Shown here in pieces: positions 37,243 to 46,665 of a DNA stretch of 53,335 nucleotides. The translations under genes and the position numbers were made by a program. Under the pieces are notes generated by a model. It saw only the letters and a list, made by a program, of their open reading frames with translations, was not told the origin of the DNA and did no database searches. Origin of the DNA: Chitinophaga pinensis (GTDB lineage: Bacteria; Bacteroidota; Bacteroidia; UKL13-3); assembly GCA_945873755.1 (NCBI GenBank), contig CAMCEM010000006.1:1-53335 (forward strand), in the 5' to 3' direction. Within the stretch, counting starts at the first letter, position 1. The number at the start of each line of letters is the position of its first letter.

Positions 37243-38118
37243 ATGATAAACAAAACAATTTTTTTCGCATTCATTTCTTTAATTTTAAGCTCATGTGCCA
37301 CAGTTCTTCAAGATGAAGTTGGAGTAAAAAGAACGTTAGGTAACATAAACAATAAAGTTTATTACCCAGGTCCTGTATTTTTCAATCCATTTTTTTCTAA
37401 AATAATTAAAATGCCAGTACGTACAGTAAATTTAGCAATAAATGCAGCCCTTCCAAGTAAAGAAGGATTAACTATTCAATCGGAAATTTCGATTTTATAT
37501 AGAATTAAAACTGCCGAATTACCCAATATTTTAAAAAATACAGGGCTTGAGTTTCAAGAAGTAGTTATTCTTCCAGTATTTCGTTCAGCAGCTGCCGATA
37601 TTTGTTCAAAATATGAAGCCAAAGACATGCATAGCAACAAAAGGAGTTTAATTGAAAAAGAAATTAGAGATAGAATGATGGAAGTTGCCGAACCTAAAGG
37701 TTTTATAATAGAATCGGTATTGATGAAAAACATAAGCTTACCTCCAGGCTTAGCCAGAACCATTGAAGAAAAAATGCAATCGGAACAGGAAGCGCAAAGA
37801 ATGGAATTTTTAAAAGACAGAGAAAAGCGAGAAGCGGAAAGAAAAGTATTGCAAGCAGAAGGAGAAAAACAAAGTAGAATTATTGCTGCTGAAGCACAAA
37901 AAAGAATTTTAGAAATAGAAGCTGAAGGCAAAGCCAATGCACTAAAAATAGAGGCAGAGGCACAAATGAAAGCAAACGAAATGCTAAATAAAAGCTTAAC
38001 ACCTCAAATATTAAAAGCAAAACAAATTGAAGCTTTTAAAAACTTATCAAACTCTAATAATACTAAAATTATTATAACTGATGGTAAAACACCTTTAATT
38101 GGAATTCCTGAAAACTAG
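37243..38118 (+). CDS. SPFH/prohibitin-family lipoprotein
   Basis: 291 aa. An N-terminal signal with lipobox LSSC (Cys18) replaces the transmembrane segment usual in prohibitins. The SPFH/Band 7 domain (about 25-190) includes GVKRTLGNI, the strand YPGPVFFNPFF, and FRSAAADICSKYEAKDMHSNKR. A long charged coiled coil rich in Ala, Glu and Lys follows (about 190-265). Such proteins form ring or cage oligomers on membranes, often with a protease. If the lipobox is used, the protein would sit on the outside of the inner membrane or in the outer membrane rather than facing the cytoplasm. Confidence 0.88.
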   Translation: MINKTIFFAFISLILSSCATVLQDEVGVKRTLGNINNKVYYPGPVFFNPFFSKIIKMPVRTVNLAINAALPSKEGLTIQSEISILYRIKTAELPNILKNTGLEFQEVVILPVFRSAAADICSKYEAKDMHSNKRSLIEKEIRDRMMEVAEPKGFIIESVLMKNISLPPGLARTIEEKMQSEQEAQRMEFLKDREKREAERKVLQAEGEKQSRIIAAEAQKRILEIEAEGKANALKIEAEAQMKANEMLNKSLTPQILKAKQIEAFKNLSNSNNTKIIITDGKTPLIGIPEN

Positions 38119-38149
38119 TACCAAACTGCAAAATTTTTTCATATAAATA

Positions 38150-38183
38150 TTGTCTTTTAACTTAAAAATTCGTTTTATATTTG
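38150..38183 (+). promoter_or_regulatory. Putative promoter of the FAH-family gene
   Basis: TTG (38150-38152), 23-bp spacer, then TATATTTG (38176-38183), matching the TTG/TAnnTTTG pattern, 19 bp before the ATG at 38203. Confidence 0.55.
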
Positions 38184-38202
38184 AAAATTAAATATATTAA
38201 AT

Positions 38203-39222
38203 ATGAAACTAGTAACATTTATTCATAACAAAAATTCTCAATTGGGAATTATACACGATGGTAAAATTTGGGCTTTAAAAGATTTAGATGCTTCATTTCC
38301 TGATAAAATGCGTAAGTTTTTATTTGCAGGAGAAACGGTAATGGAAAAAGCCAAAAAATGGGATGAACAAATAAAATTAGGTAAAGTAGCTAAGCCGTTT
38401 TTTTTAGAAACAGATGTAATGTTAGAAGCACCAGTTCCTAATCCAACATCGTGCAGAGATGGATATGCTTTTAGGCAACACGTGGCTGCAGCTCGCAGAA
38501 ACCGAGGAGTACCAATGATTGAAGAGTTTGATCAATACCCAATATTTTATTTTACAAACCACAATGCCATTCAAGGCCCTGGAGTTATTGATTGTATGCC
38601 CGATCATTTTCAGAAACTTGATTTTGAATTAGAAGCAGCAATTGTAGTTGGGAAAAAAGGTAGAAACATTAAAGCCAGTGAAGCCGATGATTATATTGCA
38701 GGCTTTATGATTATGAACGACATGAGCGCACGAACTTTGCAAATGGAGGAAATGTTATTGAATTTAGGTCCTGCAAAAGGCAAAGATTTTTCAACTGTTA
38801 TAGGTCCTTATTTTGTAACACCTGACGAATTAGAACAATTTAAAGTACCAGCAAAGGCAAACCATGTTGGTAAAGCTTACAATTTAAATATGAAATGTTG
38901 GGTAAATGGAATTTTAGTAAGTGAGGGAAATGTAGCTGATATGGATTGGACTTTTGCCGAAATATTGGAACGCTGCGCATATGGAGTTGATATTTTACCT
39001 GGCGATGTAATAGGAAGTGGAACGGTAGGAACAGGCTGCTTTTTAGAGTTAAACGGAACAGGTTTATTAAACGATAAAAACTTTAAACCACAATGGTTAA
39101 AAGATGGCGATGTGGTAGATATGGAAATAACGGGTTTAGGTAAGTTAAGCAATACTATTAAAAAAGTAAATACCGATTTTTCTATATTAGCATTAAAGAA
39201 AATACCTTCATCAGCTCAATAG
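38203..39222 (+). CDS. Fumarylacetoacetate hydrolase family protein
   Basis: 339 aa. The FAH fold has the metal-binding set at FELEAAIVVGKKGR (Glu-x-Glu) and a downstream Asp in MNDMSARTLQ, then GPAKGKDFSTVIGPYFVTPDEL, and GTGCFLELNG near the C-terminus. The family hydrolyses or isomerises beta-diketo acids in tyrosine or aromatic breakdown. Length is close to fumarylacetoacetase-like and acylpyruvase enzymes; the substrate cannot be fixed from sequence alone. A promoter-like element is visible and the PNGase F-like gene follows after 70 bp. Confidence 0.9.
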   Translation: MKLVTFIHNKNSQLGIIHDGKIWALKDLDASFPDKMRKFLFAGETVMEKAKKWDEQIKLGKVAKPFFLETDVMLEAPVPNPTSCRDGYAFRQHVAAARRNRGVPMIEEFDQYPIFYFTNHNAIQGPGVIDCMPDHFQKLDFELEAAIVVGKKGRNIKASEADDYIAGFMIMNDMSARTLQMEEMLLNLGPAKGKDFSTVIGPYFVTPDELEQFKVPAKANHVGKAYNLNMKCWVNGILVSEGNVADMDWTFAEILERCAYGVDILPGDVIGSGTVGTGCFLELNGTGLLNDKNFKPQWLKDGDVVDMEITGLGKLSNTIKKVNTDFSILALKKIPSSAQ

Positions 39223-39292
39223 TTTTACACCATTTTTTATTCATATCAAAATCTTAACAAATTACTTTATTTTTCAATTACTTAAACATAGC

Positions 39293-42200
39293 ATGAAAAA
39301 ATCAATACTATTTTTGTTGTTTACAGTTGTTTCATTTGTTGGTTTTTCTCAATCTGTTGGCGATACCATAAAAGTTAAAACATTTAATTATGGAAGCAAT
39401 ACAAGAGATACTTTAATTGCATTTCCGACCAATAATTTATCGTACGAAAAAATTATAATGAAATACAATATGCGCTGCAAAAACGCTTTGGTTTCAAACA
39501 GTACAAACCGCAACCAAGGCTGTGGCGAGTGGGATTATAGCTGCAATACTTACATTGTTGATTCAAGTAAAATTGAAGCCGTTTCAACCACACAGCCTAA
39601 CTTTATTATTAAAAATTTTTCAGGAAATAATTTTAAATATACTACTAAAAAACCATATGATTATTTTCAATTCACTCAACAAAAAACGGTTATTGATAGT
39701 GTTTTTTCTGAAAATATCTTTGCACTACAAATTGGAACGGATACCCTCAATAATTTTATTAAAGCAAATGAAAATTCTGGTAAATCGCAATTTATTTACA
39801 GGGCTTCCGAATTAATATCGGCTGGTTTAACAGAAGGAAATATCAATGGTTTTACTTTAAATGTTTTAAATAATGGAGGAACAGCTAATTTTTTAAAAAT
39901 TAAAATTAGAGGAGTATCAAATTCGTTTTTAACTTCTTCAAATGTTGTTTTAAATGGTTTTACTGAAGTTTTTAATCAAAGTTACAGTTTTGTAAATGGC
40001 GAAAATGTTATTCATTTTAAAACACCTTTTGTTTGGGATGGAATTCAGAACTTAATAGTTGAAGTTTCATTTACAAACTCAGTTCCTCAAAACCCAATAG
40101 CTTTTGCAGGTAATACCGACACACTAAATGTAGGTTTATATGCAAACAATAATTATGCTTTAGATTTAATGAATAGCGGATTTGTAAAATTAGACACAAC
40201 CAACTTTTTTCAGATAAATAAAGAGTTAACCATTTCATTTTGGGCTTTTGGAAATGCAAATTCTATGCCTACTACAACTACTATTTTGTATGGTTTTCCA
40301 ACCAATCCAAACGATAGACAGTTAAACATTCATTTGCCACATGGCAATACCAATGTATATTTTGATTGTGGTTTTGCAAGTGGAGGTTATGATAGAATAA
40401 ATAAAGTAGCAACTGCACAAGAACAAGGAGGAAAATGGAACCATTGGACTTTTACTAAAAATGCCAATACAGGAACAATGAAAATTTTCTTAAATGGTGT
40501 TATTTGGCATTCAGGAACTGGGTTAACCAAAGGCATTACATTATTAAATTTATTGCTAGGAAAAAACCAAAATAAAGATGCCAATTACAAAGGTAAAATT
40601 AACGAATTGGCTTTTTACAAAAAAGAATTACCCGATTCAATTATTTTGGGTTGGTTTAAAAAACCAATTACTTCGGCACATCCTTTTTATTCAAGCTTAG
40701 TAAGCTATTATCCTTTTAACGAGGCAGCAGGACAATTAGTTAAAAATAATGTATCGAATGTGGTATTAAATGGCGAAAACTTTACTTGGGCATTTGAAAG
40801 AGGCGACCAACTAAACAGAACATTTTTTGAAACCAATAAAAGACCAAACATTAAATTGATAAAAGCAAATTATTTATTAACTAATCAAAATATATTTGTT
40901 AAAGATTCAGTTGCTAGAAACACTGCAATGATTGAGAAATACAGCATTATTTCTAAGGAAGGAGTGAGTCCATTAACTGACGATATTGTAAACTTAGATA
41001 CTACATTTATAAATTATTATTCAGCCGAAAACAGCAATTTAATTAATGGTGACAGTGGAAATATTATTTCATCTATTCCCGTAACTTCTGAAGGCGAGTT
41101 TAGCATAAGCAATTTAAATTATAAAAGACGTTATCCTTTTTATAACGAAATAATGTCGTTTGTAACCCCTTATGGCATTGGCTTAGACTTTGGAGTAAAT
41201 GGGAAAACTTGGTATTTTGATGTAAGCGACTTTGAACCATTACTTAAAAACAATAAAAGAATTGTAATGACTCTTGGTGGTCAAAACCAAGAACAAATGG
41301 ATGTAGAGTTTTGGTTTATAGTAGGAACTCCAGTTAGAAAAGTATTGGAATTTAATCAACTTTGGCAAGGCACAAACAGAACTGGTTCTCCATCTATTGG
41401 CAGTATAAATAACGAGTCTGTTTATTCTGAAATTTCTGTTCCAACTTTAAGTACAGGAAAAGCGTTTAAAATTCGCTCTACTATTACTGGTCATGGGTCT
41501 GAAGGCGAATTTGAATCAAATGGTGGTCCAATTGATCATTCGTTAAATATAAATGGTGGAAGCACTGAGTTTAATTGGAGTATTTATCAAAAATGTGCTT
41601 CTAATCCAGTTTTTCCTCAAGGTGGAACTTGGGTTTACGATAGACAAGGATGGTGTCCTGGTGAAAGATCGTTATTAAAAGAAAACAATATTACATCATT
41701 AGTTACTCCAGGAACTCCAATTACTGTTGATTATAATACATCAATTCCAAATAACACTTCGGGCGATTACAGATACCAAATTGCACATCAATTAGTAACT
41801 TACGATGTTCCAAGTTTTAACCTTGATGCTAGAATTTTAGAGGTAGTAGAACCCAGCGATAAAATTATAAATGCAAAATTCAATCCTGCTTGCAGCCAAC
41901 CAAAAATTATTGTTCAAAACTCAGGAAAAAATACGATAACCAGTTTGTTAATTCATTATTGGATAAATAACTCAACTGTAAAACAAATTTATACCTGGAC
42001 AGGCAACTTGGGTTTTTTAGATACTGCAACCATTACACTACCAACTTATTGGTTGTGGTACAATGGCATTACAGAAAGTAATAATAAATTTTATGCTGAA
42101 ATAAAAAGTGTTAACAATACAAACGATGAATATGCATTTAATAACAAATACGAATCGGCATTTAATAAGCCTGATGTAGTTACAGGTAAATTTACAATTG

Positions 42201-42763
42201 ATGTAAAAACCAATAATAACCCTACAGAAAACAATTACCAATTATACAATTCAGATGGAAAATTAATTGATAGCAAAACGTTTGATAAAGCAAATACTTT
42301 ATTTAGTAATACTTATAACTTAAGTGGGTATTACAAATTGGTTGTAAACGACTTAGGAGAAAACGGAATAAGTTGGTGGGCAACTCCAAACCAAGGAACA
42401 GGATTTGTGAGAATTAAAAATGAAGCTGGTTTTGTAATTAAAACTTTACAACCCGATTTTGGTAAATTTATTGAATATGGTTTTACTACCAATTGGAAAA
42501 TAAACAATGAAGAAATAGAAACAGAAAGTACTATTGGTGTATACCCTAATCCAGCTAGCAGCTCTTTTTTTATTGAAGGCATAAATATTAACAAAGCAAC
42601 TATTAAAGTAATTGATATTTTAGGACATGAAATTAGTTTAATTAAAAATGCCATTGATGCTAATAAAATAGAGTTAAACAGTTCTGTTTTAAAACCAGGC
42701 ATTTACTTTATATCTATTATTAAAAACGGTAATCAAACAGTGAAGCAATTAGTAATTCATTAA
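39293..42763 (+). CDS. Peptide-N-glycosidase F-like secreted protein with inserted LamG domain and T9SS sorting domain
   Basis: 1156 aa. The signal peptide ends at VGFSQ (about residue 20). The N-terminal PNGase F-like domain has GCGEWDYSC (about 76-84). A LamG/concanavalin domain lies in the middle (about 288-450; ALDLMNSGFVKLD, ELTISFWAFGN, WNHWTFTKN, GKINELAFYKKELPDSI). The second PNGase F domain lies at about 672-850, with GHGSEGEFESNG and QGWCPGER motifs. A C-terminal T9SS sorting domain opens with IGVYPNPASS (about 1081). PNGase F cleaves the Asn-GlcNAc bond of N-glycoproteins; whether this longer protein is active depends on acidic residues I cannot align by eye. Paired cysteines abound, fitting an exported protein. 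Confidence 0.9.
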   Translation: MKKSILFLLFTVVSFVGFSQSVGDTIKVKTFNYGSNTRDTLIAFPTNNLSYEKIIMKYNMRCKNALVSNSTNRNQGCGEWDYSCNTYIVDSSKIEAVSTTQPNFIIKNFSGNNFKYTTKKPYDYFQFTQQKTVIDSVFSENIFALQIGTDTLNNFIKANENSGKSQFIYRASELISAGLTEGNINGFTLNVLNNGGTANFLKIKIRGVSNSFLTSSNVVLNGFTEVFNQSYSFVNGENVIHFKTPFVWDGIQNLIVEVSFTNSVPQNPIAFAGNTDTLNVGLYANNNYALDLMNSGFVKLDTTNFFQINKELTISFWAFGNANSMPTTTTILYGFPTNPNDRQLNIHLPHGNTNVYFDCGFASGGYDRINKVATAQEQGGKWNHWTFTKNANTGTMKIFLNGVIWHSGTGLTKGITLLNLLLGKNQNKDANYKGKINELAFYKKELPDSIILGWFKKPITSAHPFYSSLVSYYPFNEAAGQLVKNNVSNVVLNGENFTWAFERGDQLNRTFFETNKRPNIKLIKANYLLTNQNIFVKDSVARNTAMIEKYSIISKEGVSPLTDDIVNLDTTFINYYSAENSNLINGDSGNIISSIPVTSEGEFSISNLNYKRRYPFYNEIMSFVTPYGIGLDFGVNGKTWYFDVSDFEPLLKNNKRIVMTLGGQNQEQMDVEFWFIVGTPVRKVLEFNQLWQGTNRTGSPSIGSINNESVYSEISVPTLSTGKAFKIRSTITGHGSEGEFESNGGPIDHSLNINGGSTEFNWSIYQKCASNPVFPQGGTWVYDRQGWCPGERSLLKENNITSLVTPGTPITVDYNTSIPNNTSGDYRYQIAHQLVTYDVPSFNLDARILEVVEPSDKIINAKFNPACSQPKIIVQNSGKNTITSLLIHYWINNSTVKQIYTWTGNLGFLDTATITLPTYWLWYNGITESNNKFYAEIKSVNNTNDEYAFNNKYESAFNKPDVVTGKFTIDVKTNNNPTENNYQLYNSDGKLIDSKTFDKANTLFSNTYNLSGYYKLVVNDLGENGISWWATPNQGTGFVRIKNEAGFVIKTLQPDFGKFIEYGFTTNWKINNEEIETESTIGVYPNPASSSFFIEGININKATIKVIDILGHEISLIKNAIDANKIELNSSVLKPGIYFISIIKNGNQTVKQLVIH

Positions 42764-42850
42764 TATAAACAAGGTAGGGTATGGTTGTATTAAAATTTTA
42801 ATTATTTTAAGTAAAATTACTTTAAATGAAATTGAACCACATTGCCATAG

Positions 42851-42870
42851 CAACGGGTTTTAACCCGTTG
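42851..42870. repeat. Hairpin CAACGGGTT/AACCCGTTG
   Basis: Perfect 9-bp arms with a 2-nt spacer, followed by an A run. It lies 88 bp after the PNGase F-like stop codon. The form recalls short intergenic palindromes in Bacteroidota. Confidence 0.8.
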
Positions 42871-42892
42871 AAAAAAACGTAAACCTCGACAT

Positions 42893-42949
42893 AAAAGCTC
42901 GAAAATTTTTGTGAATGCTGAAGGCATTCGCAAAAATTTTCGGGCTTTT
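42893..42949. repeat. 26-bp-arm hairpin downstream of the PNGase F-like gene
   Basis: Arms 42893-42918 and 42924-42949 pair over 26 bp with only two G-T (wobble) positions and a 5-nt loop (TGAAG). On the plus strand the second arm ends in CTTTT, so it may work as a transcription terminator. Confidence 0.85.
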
Positions 42950-42972
42950 GTAATGTTTATTTATTCAAATTA

Positions 42973-42991
42973 CCATCAGTTTCACTGATGG
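42973..42991. repeat. Hairpin CCATCAGT-TTC-ACTGATGG
   Basis: Perfect 8-bp arms with a 3-nt loop. Confidence 0.75.
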
Positions 42992-43146
42992 CTATTCATA
43001 TTAAACTCCTCCAGAGTTTCTTTTATACTGTTTCTTAATTTGATGCAAATTCCCTTTGGTTTTTAGATTTATTTTAATTTCTATAATAATATAAGCCAGA
43101 AGTGCTTATATTAATACAATTTGAAATGTTAGTTAGAGCGTTTATT

Positions 43147-43477
43147 TAGTCGACCCTCAAAAACTATCTCAACAATAACAAAATCGACAACTTTGATAAA
43201 AAATGGTGTATAAAATTCTGTAAGAAAAGAAGTAAAAAACAAAAGAATACTTGCAGAATTTTTAATGTTTGCGACCATTTTATTTAAATTATTAATAAAC
43301 TAAAATAGAAATTTTAAGGACCATTATTCCATTAACTACGTGTGTGGGGTCGGCAAAAAGGCGGGCCAGCCCTAGCCTAGTGCGTGGAAGCTTTTTTTTG
43401 CCTTGATTTTTTGTTTCTTTTTCATCTAAGGAAAAAGAAAGAAGAAAAATTGAAGATGACTTTTTGAGGGTCGACTA
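43147..43477. mobile_element. MITE-like element with 17-bp terminal inverted repeats
   Basis: TAGTCGACCCTCAAAAA at 43147-43163 recurs inverted at 43461-43477, bounding 331 bp. Inside are a GC-rich block (about 43345-43390, with GGGC-CA-GCCC) that stands out from the AT-rich surroundings, and an internal hairpin TTTCTTTTTC/GAAAAAGAAA (43414-43440). There is no transposase frame. Flanks may share a short ATTT, but no target duplication is certain. Confidence 0.6.
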
Positions 43478-43645
43478 TTTAATTGGTAAATGCCGATATA
43501 AAAGCTTTTAGAACAATTTTATTGTTCTATTTTTATAACCCAATGAAATTAAATCCGAAGGGATGTAATTATTATAATAACAAACGGTCAAGATGGGTGA
43601 AATTATTTCAATCCTTTAAAACACTTATAAAATTGGTTTAAATGC

Positions 43646-43675
43646 AAAAAGGCTGTCCTTTTCGGGAACAGCCTC
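43646..43675 (-). terminator. Terminator of gap
   Basis: AGGCTGTCC and GGAACAGCCT pair with one bulged base; on the minus strand the stem is followed by a T run (A run at 43646-43650). It lies 23 bp past the gap stop codon. Confidence 0.85.
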
Positions 43676-43697
43676 TTTATTTTTATAATTTTTATTT

Positions 43698-44699
<1,002 letters not shown>

Positions 44700-44996
44700 T
44701 TATTTTTTTTATTTTAAAGTGAATAATTTTTAAACGGCTGCGAAATTAAACTGATTTTAACCAATACCAAACTAAAGCCCAAATAATTAACCCAAATTAA
44801 TATTAGTTTTATGTTTTTCAGTATTTTAAGGTGCAAATGTCAATGGATGTAACGAATCAATCTTTTTTAATTTTAACTCAAGTTATACCAATGTAAAATG
44901 TTTGTTAGACCATTTCCTTCAGTGGTAAATACCGATTTGGTAGTTGTTAGACCAAATTTACTCGTTTATTACAAATAGCACTTCGTTATTAAAAAC

Positions 44997-45165
44997 TAAG
45001 TTCGGGATAAGAATTTGGCTAAAGCCCTCTAATTTTGGAACTATTTTTTTTCCTTGGCTAAAGCCAAAGGGCAATTGACAGGCTATTTTGCCCTCAGCTT
45101 TAGCTGGGGGTTTATAAAATTGATGTATTTACTTGGCTTTAGCCAAATTCTTATCCCGAACTCAG
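44997..45165. repeat. 169-bp inverted-repeat element with GGCTAAAGCC motifs
   Basis: Arms 44999-45026 and 45135-45162 are perfect 28-bp complements; adding three bases on each side gives 31 bp with one mismatch. Inside lies a second, less perfect inverted pair (45054-45074 and 45088-45105). The core GGCTAAAGCC or its complement occurs at 45017, 45056, 45096 (variant) and 45135. Confidence 0.88.
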
Positions 45166-45173
45166 GTTAATAG

Positions 45174-45261
45174 TCATGTCGAACTAAGAATGTTGTCCTG
45201 TCGAATTGAGAATTAGGTCATGTCGAATTGAGAATTAGGTCATGTCGAGCGGAGTCGAGAC
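45174..45261. repeat. Four tandem 22-bp repeats (TCATGTCGAATTGAGAATTAGG-like)
   Basis: Units at 45174, 45196, 45218 and 45240. The second and third differ at one base; the first and fourth are diverged. The fourth runs into GAGCGGAGTCGAGA, whose complement recurs at 45295-45306 to give a 12-bp-arm stem. Confidence 0.8.
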
Positions 45262-45436
45262 ATTGCTAAACGGTTCTCGTAAGTATAGTTATCGGACTCC
45301 GCTCGAACTGACTTGATTTGTATAACCGATGTTGGTGCCAAACCTAGCATCAAAAGTAGCTCACTATTATATTAAAAGAACATTCCAGCAAGACTTATTC
45401 TGGTTTTTATAATCAATAAAATCCACAATTTATAAT

Positions 45437-45444
45437 TATGTTTG
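45437..45444 (+). promoter_or_regulatory. Putative -7 box (TATGTTTG) for the kinase-like gene
   Basis: Exact TAnnTTTG match. Transcription would begin near 45451, leaving a leader of about 16 nt before the TTG at 45467. No ATG lies between. Confidence 0.5.
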
Positions 45445-45466
45445 TTAAACTATAAGTATAATTGCT

Positions 45467-46483
45467 TTGAAACAAATTAGTAAACGCAAACAACCAGTTA
45501 AAGTAAATGCACAATTAAGGCATTATTTACTTACACATGGCCGAGGAATTGATATTCCAATTCAATATCCACATTTAAAAAACTTTAGCGATAGCATTGC
45601 ACTTTACGATAAAAAAGGAAAAGATACCTTATGGGAAACTTGCCTTTATCCGCAAAGCGACACGGAACAAATCCATCATGATTTATTAAAAATTTATGCT
45701 TTATTAAAAACAGGTGGTGATGTAAATATTTTAGAACATTTGGCTGTAGAACGCATTGATTATTGTTTGTATGGAAATTCAATGCCTTTTAGAATACGGA
45801 TTGTAAATAAACTGAATGACAACTTCGATTATTTTTATGTAAAATATGCCGATGCATCGCGCATATATGGGTTAGAATTTGAACATTTGCTTTCGCCAAA
45901 CCGTATAAGTTACTTGGTAAGTGGCGACACTTTAATTGAAGAACACATAGTGGGCGTGCCAGGCGATGATTTTTTGAAACTTTATTTTAAAAAAGAAAAC
46001 TTCAATGCCATTCGTTTGGCTAAAGAGTTTGTAAAGTTTAACGAACGCTGTTTTATTAGACTTTTAGGCGACATGCATTCTAGCAACTTTGTAATACAAG
46101 TTATTCCCGATTTTGAAGAAATTCACTACCGCATTCGTGCAATAGATTTTGACCAACAAAGCCATGAAGGCAGAAAAAATGTGTACTTACCCCAATTTTA
46201 TAAGCAAAACAAAGAATATGTGGAACTGGCAACCCAATGTTTAAGTAAAGAAAGTATTTACCAATACCAACGCGAAGAACGCTCCATAATGGTAGCAAGA
46301 TTAAAAGCTGCTAAATGGCCATTGTTTAATTTATTACAAGCCATGAAAAATGATAATATTTCGACAGAAGAAAATATATATTTACTTAAAAATGAATTGG
46401 CATACCATTATAAAAATAACCGATTTTTAAAAGCTAAAAATATGGCTGATATTTTAAAAACCTGCCTTTTTCAGTTGTTATAA
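45467..46483 (+). CDS. Uncharacterised protein with kinase/phosphotransferase-fold signature, TTG start
   Basis: 338 aa; I do not recognise the family. An in-frame stop at 45446 and no ATG after it force a TTG start (TTGAAACAA, giving MKQISKRK). Inside, YVKYAD (about 124), an acidic LEFEHLL helix (about 137) and EEHIVGVPGDDFL could be the N-lobe Lys, helix Glu and hinge of a protein-kinase-like fold. LLGDMHSSNFV (about 199) resembles the catalytic loop of aminoglycoside phosphotransferases (H/L-G-D-x-H-x-x-N), and IDFDQ (about 225) resembles the metal-binding D-x-D segment. No signal peptide or membrane helix, so it is probably cytoplasmic. It has its own promoter-like box and a terminator overlapping its 3' end. 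Confidence 0.75.
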   Translation: MKQISKRKQPVKVNAQLRHYLLTHGRGIDIPIQYPHLKNFSDSIALYDKKGKDTLWETCLYPQSDTEQIHHDLLKIYALLKTGGDVNILEHLAVERIDYCLYGNSMPFRIRIVNKLNDNFDYFYVKYADASRIYGLEFEHLLSPNRISYLVSGDTLIEEHIVGVPGDDFLKLYFKKENFNAIRLAKEFVKFNERCFIRLLGDMHSSNFVIQVIPDFEEIHYRIRAIDFDQQSHEGRKNVYLPQFYKQNKEYVELATQCLSKESIYQYQREERSIMVARLKAAKWPLFNLLQAMKNDNISTEENIYLLKNELAYHYKNNRFLKAKNMADILKTCLFQLL

Positions 46484-46494
46484 CTGAAATTTTT
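46467..46494 (+). terminator. Terminator overlapping the stop of the kinase-like gene
   Basis: TTTCAGTT (46469-46476), 5-nt loop, AACTGAAA (46482-46489), then a T run. The TAA stop (46481-46483) lies at the loop/right arm junction. Confidence 0.75.
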
Positions 46495-46570
46495 AATTTT
46501 TTTAATTTCCTTAATTTTTATTAAAATATTGAATAACAGGTAAATAAACAAAAAAACCAGATTTTAAAAT

Positions 46571-46595
46571 ATAGCCTATAACCTATATAGGCTAT
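46571..46595. repeat. Hairpin ATAGCCTATA/TATAGGCTAT in the leader of the beta-helix gene
   Basis: Perfect 10-bp arms with a 5-nt loop, nested within a weaker AAAACCAG/TTGGTTTT pairing. It lies 71 bp before the ATG at 46666 and could be an mRNA leader structure. Confidence 0.65.
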
Positions 46596-46665
46596 AGGCA
46601 GTTGGTTTTAAATAAGTTATTTGTTAAATAGCGACATTAAAAAACAAAAAATTAAACAAAAATAT

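Larger units (their letters stand above)
42764..43697. other. Noncoding stretch of 934 bp with hairpins and a MITE-like element
   Basis: No credible coding frame is present. It holds three strong hairpins (42851-42870, 42893-42949, 42973-42991), the element 43147-43477 bounded by 17-bp inverted repeats, a 12-bp palindrome TAAAAGCTTTTA (43499-43510) followed by the hairpin AGAACAAT/ATTGTTCT (43510-43528), and the gap terminator at 43646-43675. Confidence 0.75.

Noticed and set aside
43390..43440. Small minus-strand peptide (ATG in the MITE-like element, MKKKQKIKAKKSF...)
   Set aside because: Only 17 codons, low complexity, ends in the GC-rich block; no evidence of translation.
45174..45261. 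Short CRISPR-like repeat
   Set aside because: Units are head to tail with no spacer, and they diverge at both ends.
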